A DNA stretch of 64,000 bases from Neoakkermansia glycaniphila (GTDB lineage: Bacteria > Verrucomicrobiota > Verrucomicrobiia > Verrucomicrobiales > Akkermansiaceae), in the NCBI RefSeq assembly GCF_001683795.1, contig NZ_LIGX01000002.1:124001-188000 (forward strand). The letters run 5' to 3'. A model generated the notes under the pieces. That model was not told the DNA's origin. It saw only the letters and a program-made list of their open reading frames with translations, and did no database searches. The position numbers were made by a program, and so were the translations under genes. Below, piece by piece: positions 35,955 to 44,506 of the stretch (position 1 is the stretch's first letter; every line of letters starts with the position of its first letter).

Positions 35955-36056
35955 AAACAGAAAAACTTCAACGAAAACGGAACTCGCAACCTCTAAACAA
36001 CAGCCAGCCCTCGTCGGCTCTAGAGGAACAAACACCCTCCAAACCAACAAAACAAC

Positions 36057-36551
36057 ATGAAAAACAAATACTTGCTCATCACAACGGCTCTGACCGCCGC
36101 CTTGGGAATCACCGCATGCTCCCCGACCATGGGAAGCTTCAACACCGTCGGAGCCGACCAGGTCGGCGTCGTCTCGGAAGACTACCCGGCAACCATCGTC
36201 AGCGCCCAGAGCGTCACGCAGGAAACCAGCAACACCGCACGCAACCTCGGCACCCTCGCAGGCGCCGCCATCGGTGCAGGTGCAGGCAGCCTCCTCGGCA
36301 AAGGCAGCGGCAACGTCGTCTCCACCGTCGGCTTCGGCCTCGTCGGTGCAGCCCTCGGCCGCTACACGCCCACCGTCCTCGGCGGCGAAACCCAGTGCCA
36401 GCGCCTGACTGTGCGCGTGGACGGCTCGAAGAAGACCTACACCGTCACCCAGCCCGTCTATAAGGAAATCGGCGCACTCTCGCCCGGACAGCGCGGCACC
36501 CTCCGCCTCGCCAGCGGCAAGGGCAGCGTCTTCGTGCCGGACGGCTATTAA
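36057..36551 (+). CDS. glycine-zipper lipoprotein
   Basis: 164 residues. Lipobox ITAC at about residue 21. A Gly-zipper helix (LAGAAIGAGAGSLLGKGSG and the following VGFGLVGAALG) occupies residues 62-100, as in SlyB/PcP-type outer-membrane lipoproteins that insert in the membrane. The C-terminal part has a small beta fold ending in VFVPDGY. Probably an envelope-stability protein. Confidence 0.75.
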   Translation: MKNKYLLITTALTAALGITACSPTMGSFNTVGADQVGVVSEDYPATIVSAQSVTQETSNTARNLGTLAGAAIGAGAGSLLGKGSGNVVSTVGFGLVGAALGRYTPTVLGGETQCQRLTVRVDGSKKTYTVTQPVYKEIGALSPGQRGTLRLASGKGSVFVPDGY

Positions 36552-36579
36552 TCCGCCACCTGGAACCAGCATCACGCAC

Positions 36580-37542
36580 ATGAGCGCTTTTGGACACACG
36601 CCGGACGGTCGCCCCGTATCCCTCTACACCCTCAGCTCCGACACCCTGACCGTGCAAATCACGGACTACGGAGCCCGCATACTCACCGTATGCGGCCATG
36701 GGAGGGACTTCATCTGCGGCCCCAAAACTCCGGAAGCGCTCATGGCCGACACCTGCTACTGCGGTGCGATTTGCGGCCGTGTCGCCAATCGCATCGCCAA
36801 AGGGCAGTTCTCGCTCGACGGCGTACGCCACCAGCTCGCCGTCAACAACGGCCCCAACCATCTCCACGGCGGCCTCGAAGGATTCAGCCACAAACTCTGG
36901 ACCGTACAGGAAGCCGACGACGAAAAACTCATCCTCACCTACACCTCGCCCGATGGCGAGGAAAACTACCCCGGCCGCGTCGAAATCGTCGCCACCTACC
37001 GGCTGGACGGCTCTACCCTGAGCCTCACCATGGAGGCCTACACAGACACTCCGACCATCGTCAACCTCACCAACCACGCCTACTGGAACCTCGCGGGAGA
37101 CGGCACCATCGACAACCACACCCTCGAAGTGCGGGCTACCGCCTACACCCCCGTAGACTCCACCAACATTCCTCTCGGCTCCGTCCTTCCGGTGGAAGGC
37201 ACCCCCTTCGACCTCCGCCACCCCGCCCTCCTCGGAGAGCGCAACTCCGCCCAATACCCGGAAACGGCGCACGGCTTCGACCACAACTACGCCCTTGCTT
37301 CCGAAGACGCCATGCAGGTGGCCGCCGTCCTCATCTGTCCGGCAGTCCACCGCAAACTTGTCGTAGCCACCGATGCCCCCGGCATGCAGGTCTACACGGG
37401 AGAATACCTCCCTGCGCCCCGTGCGGGCATCGCCCTTGAGGCTCAAGGCTACCCGAATGCAGTCAACGTACCGCATTTCCCCTCCGTCATCCTCAGGCCG
37501 GGCAGCACCGCCAGACGCACCATCGCCTGGACCATCGCCTGA
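36580..37542 (+). CDS. galM: aldose 1-epimerase (mutarotase)
   Basis: Interconverts alpha and beta anomers of galactose/glucose. 320 residues. Catalytic His residues lie in NGPNHLHGGLEGF and NLTNHAYWNL; the catalytic Glu is in GIALEAQGYPNA near the end. No signal peptide, so cytoplasmic. Fits use of sugars freed from host or plant glycans. Confidence 0.93.
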   Translation: MSAFGHTPDGRPVSLYTLSSDTLTVQITDYGARILTVCGHGRDFICGPKTPEALMADTCYCGAICGRVANRIAKGQFSLDGVRHQLAVNNGPNHLHGGLEGFSHKLWTVQEADDEKLILTYTSPDGEENYPGRVEIVATYRLDGSTLSLTMEAYTDTPTIVNLTNHAYWNLAGDGTIDNHTLEVRATAYTPVDSTNIPLGSVLPVEGTPFDLRHPALLGERNSAQYPETAHGFDHNYALASEDAMQVAAVLICPAVHRKLVVATDAPGMQVYTGEYLPAPRAGIALEAQGYPNAVNVPHFPSVILRPGSTARRTIAWTIA

Positions 37543-37616
37543 AGGCAGCACCCCCCCTCGCCATCCGAACCGCAACCGCCGTCCGACATCCGAACGGCTC
37601 CATTCTCCTTGATCTC

Positions 37617-38219
37617 ATGAACCACTCATTCTCATCACCGGACACCATCATCGCATACGGCAAAAAAATCCGCAGAGCCGGCATCGGCTTCATGCGCATC
37701 GCCATCTTCATCATCTTTGCCTGGATAGGCACCCTGAAAGTCTGCCGGTACGAAGCGGACGGCATCGTACCCTTCGTCGCCAACAGCCCCCTGATGAGCT
37801 TCTTCTACAACAAGGAAGCCCCCGAATACAAACAGCACATGAACAAGGAAGGGGCCGTCGTACCGGAAAACATCGCATGGCACGAAAGCAACAACACCTA
37901 CGGCTTCTCTTATGGACTCGGCACACTCATCGTCACCATCGGCACTCTCGTCCTGCTCGGCCTCTTCTTCCCGAAAATCGGCCTCATCGGCGATGCGCTC
38001 GTCATCATCATGAGCATGGGCACCCTATCCTTCCTCATCACCACACCCGAAACGTGGGTTCCGGACCTCGGAGGGCCGGACCACGGCTTCCCCTACCTTT
38101 CGGGAGCAGGACGGCTTGTCATCAAGGATATCGCCATCATGGCAGGCGGCTTCATCCTCCTCGGCACGGACCTTGTCTGCATCGCACGCCGCAAACTCGC
38201 CGCACAGCAACAGGCATAA
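37617..38219 (+). CDS. DUF417 / RclC-like membrane protein
   Basis: 200 residues with about four membrane helices. FMRIAIFIIFAWIGTLKVCR, EADGIVPFVANSPLMSFFY and YGLGTLIVTIGTLVLLGL match the DUF417 (YkgB/RclC) family, linked in E. coli to reactive chlorine resistance. Here it is followed by a strong terminator. The molecular role is unknown. Confidence 0.85.
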   Translation: MNHSFSSPDTIIAYGKKIRRAGIGFMRIAIFIIFAWIGTLKVCRYEADGIVPFVANSPLMSFFYNKEAPEYKQHMNKEGAVVPENIAWHESNNTYGFSYGLGTLIVTIGTLVLLGLFFPKIGLIGDALVIIMSMGTLSFLITTPETWVPDLGGPDHGFPYLSGAGRLVIKDIAIMAGGFILLGTDLVCIARRKLAAQQQA

Positions 38220-38245
38220 CCGCACGCCACCACCGTCCCTTCAAA

Positions 38246-38275
38246 CCTCCGCAGGCATCCCTGCGGAGGTTTTTT
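38246..38275 (+). terminator. strong rho-independent terminator
   Basis: A perfect 10-bp stem (38246-38255 with 38260-38269), 4-base loop, T6 run. It isolates the radical SAM locus from upstream genes. Confidence 0.9.
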
Positions 38276-38506
38276 AAAGTCCTGAATAAAAAAAATTGAA
38301 AAAAATGCATTCCGTTTCGGACGATGGCGCCGTACAAGCGTTAATAACAACAAAAGCGCACGTCGGGTCACCGAAACCGCTTTTCTGCCCGGCAAGTCGC
38401 AAGTCCCTACCCAACCCGAAACGACCACGGAAACAAAAACCCTCCTCCCGCCTGCTGTTGACGGAACACTACCGCCGCCAACCGCACCGGGAGAGGTTCT
38501 TTCCCC
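38276..38506. other. non-coding gap before the radical SAM locus
   Basis: An A-rich start, then mixed sequence with no supported gene. The only recognised signals of the 38220-38543 interval are the terminator at its left and the promoter at its right. Confidence 0.5.
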
Positions 38507-38535
38507 TTGCCCTCCCGCCACACATCGCATAAAAT
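38507..38535 (+). promoter_or_regulatory. promoter of the radical SAM operon, leaderless type
   Basis: TTGCCC, 17-bp spacer, TAAAAT; 8 bases to the ATG. Confidence 0.75.
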
Positions 38536-38543
38536 AAAACGCC

Positions 38544-39644
38544 ATGAACGAAACCGGAACATGCATGCGCTCCTTCCTGCCGAGCACCGCCGTACTGGAA
38601 CTCACCTACAAATGCAACCACGCGTGCCGCTTCTGCTCCTGCCCCTGGTATGGAGGCATGATCAAACCCGGCAAGGAAATGTCCGTGGACGAATGGAAAC
38701 AATGCATCACGGAACTTTGCGAAGCCGGCATCACCTCCTTCGCCTTCACCGGCGGCGAAATGCTCCTCAAGGACGGATGGGAAGACATCGTCCACCACGC
38801 CGCCTCATTACAGGCCTACCACTATGAAGAAGAAGACGGCGCCATCGTCTGCAAACGCAAACGCCCCTCCCTCTTCCTCCTCAGCAACGGCAAAATCATG
38901 AGCGACCGCGTCCTCGACATCTGCAAAATGTACGATGCCAACCTCAGCATGAGCCTTCCCGGAATCACCACCTTCGAACAACACACCTGCGGAGGCACCA
39001 CGCCCGAACACGTCCTCGACTGGTTCATCCGCGCCAAGGAAAAAGGCGTACGCACCACGGCAGGCATCACCGTCACCTCGGAAAACTACTTCGAACTCTA
39101 CGAAACCGTCGCCGCCGCCCTGCTCGCCGGGGCCACCACCATCCTCATGAACCGCTTCCTGCCCGGCGGTCGAGGCCTCACCCACCGGGAACTCGATCTC
39201 ACCACCGAACAAATCAGGGAATTCCCCTTCACCGTCGAAAAAGTACTGGCTCAGGCGGGCCGTTTCGGCTCCGTCGGCACCGAATTCCCCTATTGCCTCG
39301 CCCACGACTCCCGCAACCTCAAACACCTCTCCCTGAACACCACCTGCGGAGCGGCCAAAGGCTTCTTCGTCGTCGGCCCATCGGGCATGCTCCGCGTCTG
39401 CAACCACTCGCCCAGGGAACTTGTCCACTGGAAACAATGGAACACCCTCATGGAACACCCCTACTGGCGGCAATTCATCTTCAAGGACTACCTGCCCGAT
39501 GCCTGCAAAGGCTGCACCTTCTCCGGCCAATGCGATGGAGGTTGCCGCGAAGCCGCCCACGTCTGCCACGGCTCGCCTACCGCCGCCGATCCGGCCCTGG
39601 CGGCATACACCGAACTACCGCTGCCTCGCATCCTCCCCAATTAA
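38544..39644 (+). CDS. radical SAM/SPASM-domain enzyme
   Basis: 366 residues, cytoplasmic. Cys24, Cys28 and Cys31 (CNHACRFC) bind the SAM-cleaving cluster, and FTGGEML is the GGE motif. The C-terminal 80 residues contain the full SPASM seven-Cys pattern: one Cys in TTCGAAKG, one in LRVCNH, then CKGCTFSGQCDGGC (C-x2-C-x5-C-x3-C) and a last Cys in AHVCHG, for two auxiliary FeS clusters. SPASM enzymes include peptide and protein maturases such as PqqE, AlbA and anaerobic sulfatase maturase. The next four genes, same strand, encode exported Cys-rich paralogues and are candidate substrates or partners; this is inference. Anaerobic enzyme by type. Confidence 0.9.
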   Translation: MNETGTCMRSFLPSTAVLELTYKCNHACRFCSCPWYGGMIKPGKEMSVDEWKQCITELCEAGITSFAFTGGEMLLKDGWEDIVHHAASLQAYHYEEEDGAIVCKRKRPSLFLLSNGKIMSDRVLDICKMYDANLSMSLPGITTFEQHTCGGTTPEHVLDWFIRAKEKGVRTTAGITVTSENYFELYETVAAALLAGATTILMNRFLPGGRGLTHRELDLTTEQIREFPFTVEKVLAQAGRFGSVGTEFPYCLAHDSRNLKHLSLNTTCGAAKGFFVVGPSGMLRVCNHSPRELVHWKQWNTLMEHPYWRQFIFKDYLPDACKGCTFSGQCDGGCREAAHVCHGSPTAADPALAAYTELPLPRILPN

Positions 39645-39672
39645 AAACTCGTACTCCTACTCCTCCCATCCC

Positions 39673-40278
39673 ATGAACGGAAAACAAATCATCGCCCTCA
39701 TCTCCGCATCGTTCGGCGCCGGAACCTTCGCACAGGCAGGTACCGCCGAACTCCAGCAAAAACTCGACGAACTCAAAAACAAACCCGAACCACGCAACCT
39801 GCAAGTCGGTGCCATGTGCTACGAAATGGTCACACCGGCCCAGCAGAACTACATTTGCCCTGACTGCGGACAAAGAACCGTCTACCCTGAAATAGACTAT
39901 TCCAAACAAACAGTCCGGGAACGGAACGAACGCTGGAACATCCTCACCACGCTCAATCTTCTGCCTTCGTTCAACCGCACCCTGGCAACCATCAACCAGA
40001 CCGCACAGAAAGACGGCTACAGCTTCACACTTGACACCAGCTCCTTCTGTTCCGAATGCGGCAAAGGAAAACCTAAAAAAATCCGCTTGATCGTCCGGCA
40101 ACCGGATGGAACAACCGCTCCGGCACACCCGGTCGAACTGGACGACCTCCGCATCCTCGAAGCCTTCTTTGCCGGAAAAGACCGGTGGAAAGGCGATCAA
40201 GACATGGAACACGCCCTGCAACAATCCCTCCCCCGCATCCGCGAACTCCTCAACCTCCCGGAAACACCCCAGCCATGA
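39673..40278 (+). CDS. exported two-CxxC protein, tandem copy 1
   Basis: 201 residues from the ATG at 39673, 28 bases after the radical SAM gene. Signal peptide ends near FAQA-G. Cys49 (in MCYE), then CPDC at 62/65 and CSEC at 126/129; the two CxxC pairs, set in YICPDCGQRT and FCSECGKGKPKK, could form a zinc ribbon or a metal/redox site split by a 60-residue helical insert. A conserved RQPDG strand and DDLRILEAFF helix follow. All four copies begin MNG[KR]. Not a recognised family. Confidence 0.8.
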   Translation: MNGKQIIALISASFGAGTFAQAGTAELQQKLDELKNKPEPRNLQVGAMCYEMVTPAQQNYICPDCGQRTVYPEIDYSKQTVRERNERWNILTTLNLLPSFNRTLATINQTAQKDGYSFTLDTSSFCSECGKGKPKKIRLIVRQPDGTTAPAHPVELDDLRILEAFFAGKDRWKGDQDMEHALQQSLPRIRELLNLPETPQP

Positions 40279-40282
40279 ACGG
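40220..40282 (+). repeat. 63-bp perfect direct repeat, left copy
   Basis: Identical to 40831-40893. Spans the end of copy 1 and the start codon of copy 2. Confidence 0.9.
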
Positions 40283-40889
40283 AAAACAAATCATCGCCCT
40301 GCTCACCGCCTCCTTCGGCGCCGGAACCTTCGCACAGGCAGGCATCCCCGAACTCCAGCAGAAACTCGACGAACTCAAAAACAAGCCGGAACCACGTGAT
40401 CTAAATCCGGGAGCTATGTGCTACGCTCGCGTCATCGTATCCACATCTCCCGAGCATAAGTATATCTGCCCCGTATGCGGCAACCATACCGTCTATCCTG
40501 AAGCGGACGCTGCCAAACAGACACCAGCCCGATACAAGGAACTCACAGGTATCTACGGACAATTACAGCAACTCCAGCTATACACGAAACTATTGAACAA
40601 AATAGTACCTCAGGCCACTCCTCATGGTTACATCCTTTCTCTGGATACTACTCCATTCTGCGCCACATGCGGAAAAGACAAACCTAAAAAAATCATGTTG
40701 GCCGTCCGGAAACCGGATGGTACGACAACCCCGGCTCAATCTATCGATGAGGATGATCTGCTCATTCTGGATGCCTTCTTCGCCGGAAAAGACCGCTGGA
40801 AAGGAGATCAAGACATAGAACATCCGTTAAAACAATCCCTCCCCCGCATCCGCGAACTCCTCAACCTCCCGGAAACACCCCAGCCATGA
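40275..40889 (+). CDS. exported two-CxxC protein, tandem copy 2
   Basis: 204 residues; overlaps copy 1 by ATGA. Signal peptide nearly identical to copy 1. Keeps MCYAR, YICPVCGNHT, FCATCGKDKPKK, RKPDG and DDLLILDAFF. The first 120 and last 110 bases are close to copy 1, while the middle differs and uses more A/T-ending codons (CTA, TTA, ATA) than the surrounding genes. That mosaic suggests gene conversion at the ends or import of the core. Same proposed role as copy 1. Confidence 0.8.
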   Translation: MNGKQIIALLTASFGAGTFAQAGIPELQQKLDELKNKPEPRDLNPGAMCYARVIVSTSPEHKYICPVCGNHTVYPEADAAKQTPARYKELTGIYGQLQQLQLYTKLLNKIVPQATPHGYILSLDTTPFCATCGKDKPKKIMLAVRKPDGTTTPAQSIDEDDLLILDAFFAGKDRWKGDQDIEHPLKQSLPRIRELLNLPETPQP

Positions 40890-40893
40890 ACGG
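40831..40893 (+). repeat. 63-bp perfect direct repeat, right copy
   Basis: Identical to 40220-40282. Spans the end of copy 2 and the start codon of copy 3. Confidence 0.9.
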
Positions 40894-41521
40894 CAGACAA
40901 ATCGTCGCCCTCGTCATCGGCACCCTCGCAGCGGGGTGCGCTTCCGGGCCTCCTCCCACCCACAGCCTTGAAGAACGGCTGAACGACCTGAAAAACGAAC
41001 CTCAGCCATCCGAATCAGGCTGGTTCGACTTTCTTGAAACGGCCTGTTGCTATGCCCCGCCAGCCTCTCCGATTCGTTACGACATACAGGCCTGCACCTA
41101 CCTTTGCCCCCAATGCGGGCGCAAAACACTGTATCGACCAACCCACTCGCTTACGCTGAATCAATACAACAGCATCGTCAATGCATCGCGCTGGAAGGAA
41201 TGCCAACAACTCGTCGAACAGATGCAACCCGCAGCCAAAACATACGGCCTGCACCTCTCGCTCGACACGCGGGATCTATGCTCCTTCTGCTCGAAGAAAA
41301 ATACAGGACTCATGGCAGCACAGAAAGGCATGAACAACCTGTACCTGATCGTCAGGAAGCAGGACGGCACCGTCACCTGCAATTCCTGCAACGGGGACGA
41401 TCTGACCATTCTTCTCCAATTCCTGACCACGACCGACTGGAAACAACCCACACGGCAATACGGCATCCTTCGCAACCATGTACCCACCATCGAAAGGCTG
41501 CTGAACCTCCACTTCGACTGA
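40886..41521 (+). CDS. exported two-CxxC lipoprotein, tandem copy 3
   Basis: 211 residues; overlaps copy 2 by ATGA. Unlike copies 1 and 2 it has a lipobox (LAAGC), so it should be lipidated. CxxC pairs are in YLCPQCGRKT and LCSFCSKKN, with extra cysteines (ACCYAP, and CNSC before GDDLTILLQF), so it is the most Cys-rich copy. The RKQDG strand is kept. The change from soluble to lipid-anchored form within one array suggests different envelope locations. Confidence 0.8.
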   Translation: MNGRQIVALVIGTLAAGCASGPPPTHSLEERLNDLKNEPQPSESGWFDFLETACCYAPPASPIRYDIQACTYLCPQCGRKTLYRPTHSLTLNQYNSIVNASRWKECQQLVEQMQPAAKTYGLHLSLDTRDLCSFCSKKNTGLMAAQKGMNNLYLIVRKQDGTVTCNSCNGDDLTILLQFLTTTDWKQPTRQYGILRNHVPTIERLLNLHFD

Positions 41522-41533
41522 TACACTGTATTC

Positions 41534-42172
41534 ATGAACGGCAAACACATCATGGCTCTCGTCATCGGCTCACTCGCCTCGGGATGCTCTTTCCCGCACG
41601 CCATCCCTACCGACTCCCTTCAAAACCGCCTCAACGACCTCGCCCGGGAAAAACCGACGCCGCCGCAAGACATCCGCCTTGCCATGTGCTACCAGATATC
41701 CGAACCGAAGGATGTGGAAGCCGCCACATTTCTTTGCCCGGATTGCGGCAGAAAAACGAGGCATCCCGGAGAACGCGCACCCGGCGACCGTGCCACGCAG
41801 GCCGAACGCGACCGCTTCCGCTATCAATCCCACATTCCATACCTCATCGAACTTTGGGAGGACACGCGAAAACCCATCGCAGACCTTGAACCCTTCGCCG
41901 CCCGCTACGGGCTGAAAGTATCGGTCGATTCCACCGACCTCTGTGCCCACTGCCGCCACACCGATCCCCGGCAGAACCGCTACCTCTACCTCGTCATCGA
42001 ACAAGCGGACGGCAAAATCGTACGCACTCCGTTATCCTGCCATAACATCTCTCTTTTGAAACGATTCCTGCAATCCAAAGACTGGGCCGCGGACAGGGAT
42101 TCGGAAAACAGCACCCTGCGGGACTACCTCGGCAAAATCGAAACCATCCTGGGCATCAAAGCCGCACCCTGA
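41534..42172 (+). CDS. exported two-CxxC lipoprotein, tandem copy 4
   Basis: 212 residues, 12 bases after copy 3. Lipobox LASGC. Retains MCYQ, FLCPDCGRKT and LCAHCRHTD, the SVDST turn before the second pair, an EQADG strand and the C-terminal LLKRFLQ helix; the acidic pair before that helix is lost. It is the most diverged member. No terminator was seen before the EamA gene promoter. Confidence 0.8.
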   Translation: MNGKHIMALVIGSLASGCSFPHAIPTDSLQNRLNDLAREKPTPPQDIRLAMCYQISEPKDVEAATFLCPDCGRKTRHPGERAPGDRATQAERDRFRYQSHIPYLIELWEDTRKPIADLEPFAARYGLKVSVDSTDLCAHCRHTDPRQNRYLYLVIEQADGKIVRTPLSCHNISLLKRFLQSKDWAADRDSENSTLRDYLGKIETILGIKAAP

Positions 42173-42203
42173 TGCATCCGGCTACCCTCCCCGCAAAACG
42201 GAC

Positions 42204-42232
42204 TTCACGTGCCCCCGCATCCGTGCTATCCT
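42204..42232 (+). promoter_or_regulatory. promoter of the EamA transporter gene
   Basis: TTCACG, 17-bp spacer, TATCCT; 13 bases to the ATG. Confidence 0.5.
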
Positions 42233-42245
42233 CCGCAGGCCACAC

Positions 42246-43112
42246 ATGCCTGCACTCCTCATCACTTCGCTCGTCTGGGCCATCTCCTTCGGCCTGATCG
42301 GCAACCACCTCACCGGCATACCGTCCGACTTCGTCTCCATGGTACGCATGGCGGGCGCACTCCTCGTCTTCCTCCCCTTCGTCCGCAAAATCCCTGCAGG
42401 CCACGCGCTCCTGCTGGCTGCAATCGGAGCCGTACAATTCGGAGCCATGTACCTTTGCTACACGGCGGCCTTCCACTACCTTCCCTCGTGGCAGGTTGCC
42501 GTCTTCACCGTCATGACTCCGATCTATATCGTCCTGATCGGGGGCATCATACACCGGCAGCTCACCCTGCGGCACATCGCCGCAGCCCTGCTTGCGGCAG
42601 GAGGGTGCGCAGCCATCCTGTGGAAAGGCTGGTCAGGTACCGACATCTCCGGCAAAGGATTCCTCCTCGTCCAGATCTCAAACATCTGCTTCGCCGCCGG
42701 GCAACTCGCCTATGCTGCATTGAAACGCAGCATCGTCACGCAGCACGAACGCTCCGTCTTCGCCTATGCCGGAGCCCTCCTCGTCACCTTGCCGACGGGC
42801 ATCCCGTCCGGCAGCGGGTGCTGGCAAAGCATCACCGCCCTTCAATGGGGCGTACTCGCCTACCTCGGGGCGGTTGCTTCGGGCTTGTGCTTCTTCCTGT
42901 GGAACTACGGCGCACGCCGCGTCACCCCCGGCAGGCTCGCCGTCATGAACAACCTCAAGATACCTCTTGCGGCTCTCTCGTCCCTCCTGATTTTCGGAGA
43001 ACACGCCAACCTGTCGATGCTCATCACCGGATGCCTTCTCATGAGTGCGGCCTTCCTCGCCACGCACCACACCCCGGCACGACAAGCGCAGGACAAGACA
43101 AATCCACGGTGA
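42246..43112 (+). CDS. EamA/DMT-family transporter
   Basis: 288 residues with ten predicted membrane helices in two five-helix halves, the EamA repeat. Marks include LVWAISFGLIG at the start, a mid-helix PIYIVLIGGI and, in the second half, GLCFFLWNYGARR and ALSSLLIFGE. The family exports amino acids, nucleosides or other metabolites; the substrate is not predictable. Confidence 0.85.
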   Translation: MPALLITSLVWAISFGLIGNHLTGIPSDFVSMVRMAGALLVFLPFVRKIPAGHALLLAAIGAVQFGAMYLCYTAAFHYLPSWQVAVFTVMTPIYIVLIGGIIHRQLTLRHIAAALLAAGGCAAILWKGWSGTDISGKGFLLVQISNICFAAGQLAYAALKRSIVTQHERSVFAYAGALLVTLPTGIPSGSGCWQSITALQWGVLAYLGAVASGLCFFLWNYGARRVTPGRLAVMNNLKIPLAALSSLLIFGEHANLSMLITGCLLMSAAFLATHHTPARQAQDKTNPR

Positions 43113-43473
43113 ATTTGCCTCCCTCCCGCTGATTTCCTGCCCAATACTGAACAATCGGCAGTCACATCTCGGTCCCCATCTTTCCACGGCTCGCAGCCCT
43201 GTCGTTTTTACCTCAACACCCTCTGTCCGAAAGGGAATTCAACAACCGACCATATCTGGCCGAGCGAGTGAACGGCATGCCGGGCGAAGCTTTTGTTCCT
43301 TCGGACATCACGCCTGACTGTACAAACATTTCGGATGCAAGCTCTATGGCAAAAACGCATCCCAATAGAAAAGCAATCCCCCAGAGGCAGAACACATTCT
43401 CTTTTCTGGATTTGAAATAATCATTTGCTTTCTCAATAAATATTTTGTATCTTTCAATACGTTAACAAATTCA
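43113..43473. other. 361-bp intergenic region with falling GC content
   Basis: No gene is supported. A 60-codon frame on the minus strand (43213-43395) has a hydrophobic start but no promoter, conserved motif or codon bias. The right half becomes AT-rich towards the NYN gene, marking the edge of a compositionally different segment. No tRNA or repeat typical of an attachment site was found. Confidence 0.4.
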
Positions 43474-44283
43474 ATGAACAAAACGGATAAAAAATTTGCT
43501 ATTCTGATTGACGCGGATAATATTTCATCCAAAAAAATCAAGCCTGTCCTGGATGAGATTGCCAATTACGGAATCCCGACGATCAAACGAATCTACGGCG
43601 ATTTTACGAATTCCAAATTAGCTGCATGGAAAGACACCTTATTGGAAAACTCAATTATACCGATCCAGCAATATGCCTATACAGCGGGAAAAAATGCCAC
43701 AGATGCAGCCCTGATCATTGATGCCATGGATATCTTGCACAAAGAAGCTGTTGACGGTTTCTGCATCGTATCGAGCGACAGCGACTTTACGCGCCTGGCA
43801 AGCCGACTGCGAGAATCGGGAAAAGAAGTTCTCGGGTTCGGCGAGCAAAAGACACCTCAACCGTTTGTCAAATCGTGTGATAAATTTACATACGTTGAAA
43901 TTCTCGGCTCTGAGGCACCGACCGAAGAAACACCACAACCGACACCCTCCAAAACGGTGAAAAACAGCACCAAGCCAGCCTCGGCAACAACCAAGGAAAA
44001 GCCGGCAGCAGATACGACACCACCCGGAATACGGTCGATAGATAAAAAGCTGAAAACGCTTGTGAGAAACGCAATTGATGCTGTTGCAGACGATACCGGA
44101 TGGGTCTCCCTCGGCATGATAGGAAATTTGATTTCCAAGAAGATGCCGGATTTCGACTCCCGCAATTACGGGTATACGAAATTAAGTTCTTTGATGAAGG
44201 CTCTCGGCGATGTTGTAGAAACAAAAACACAACAAACTAAAGGACAGGATAGCAAACAAATATACATCCGAAACAAAAAATAA
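43474..44283 (+). CDS. NYN-domain ribonuclease-like protein with C-terminal LOTUS/OST-HTH domain
   Basis: 269 residues. The NYN (PIN-like) domain has acidic catalytic sites in ILIDADN (residues 11-17), NATDAALIIDAMD and SSDSDFTRLA. A Pro/Thr/Lys linker (about 150-185) leads to a winged-helix OST-HTH/LOTUS-like domain (VSLGMIGNLISKKMPDFDSR, then YTKLSSLMKAL), an RNA-binding fold. Related LabA/DUF88 proteins act in RNA processing or defence-like roles. Codons are A/T-rich (AAT, ATT, GAT, TTT), unlike neighbours, suggesting horizontal transfer. Confidence 0.87.
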   Translation: MNKTDKKFAILIDADNISSKKIKPVLDEIANYGIPTIKRIYGDFTNSKLAAWKDTLLENSIIPIQQYAYTAGKNATDAALIIDAMDILHKEAVDGFCIVSSDSDFTRLASRLRESGKEVLGFGEQKTPQPFVKSCDKFTYVEILGSEAPTEETPQPTPSKTVKNSTKPASATTKEKPAADTTPPGIRSIDKKLKTLVRNAIDAVADDTGWVSLGMIGNLISKKMPDFDSRNYGYTKLSSLMKALGDVVETKTQQTKGQDSKQIYIRNKK

Positions 44284-44506
44284 GTACAGACATTCGCTTG
44301 CGGCCAGCACCTTGGGAGAGAAGGCATCGCCACATAAAAAGATGCCCGTTCAGAAAGATGCTGATTCACTTTGTGAAGAACACCATGCAGCATCGAATGT
44401 ATTCCGCTCCGCCTGCCATGTCACCAAACGGCCAAAACCACACAGGCATTCACCCTCGATGAGTTTCATCGTTCAATCATCATCCGACATATCTGATCTT
44501 TGACTT

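Noticed and set aside
34854-36599. A 581-codon minus-strand frame opposite the lipoprotein and transpeptidase genes
   Set aside because: Antisense to genes with lipoboxes and an intact SHGCIRM motif; no domain on the minus strand.
39673-42172. The four Cys-rich proteins as classical small RiPP precursors
   Set aside because: They are about 205 residues with signal peptides or lipoboxes and folded-domain features, not short leader-core peptides; a protein-maturation or metal/redox role fits better.
43213-43395. A 60-codon minus-strand frame with a hydrophobic N-terminus
   Set aside because: No promoter, no recognisable motif and a start codon not linked to other signals; treated as intergenic.
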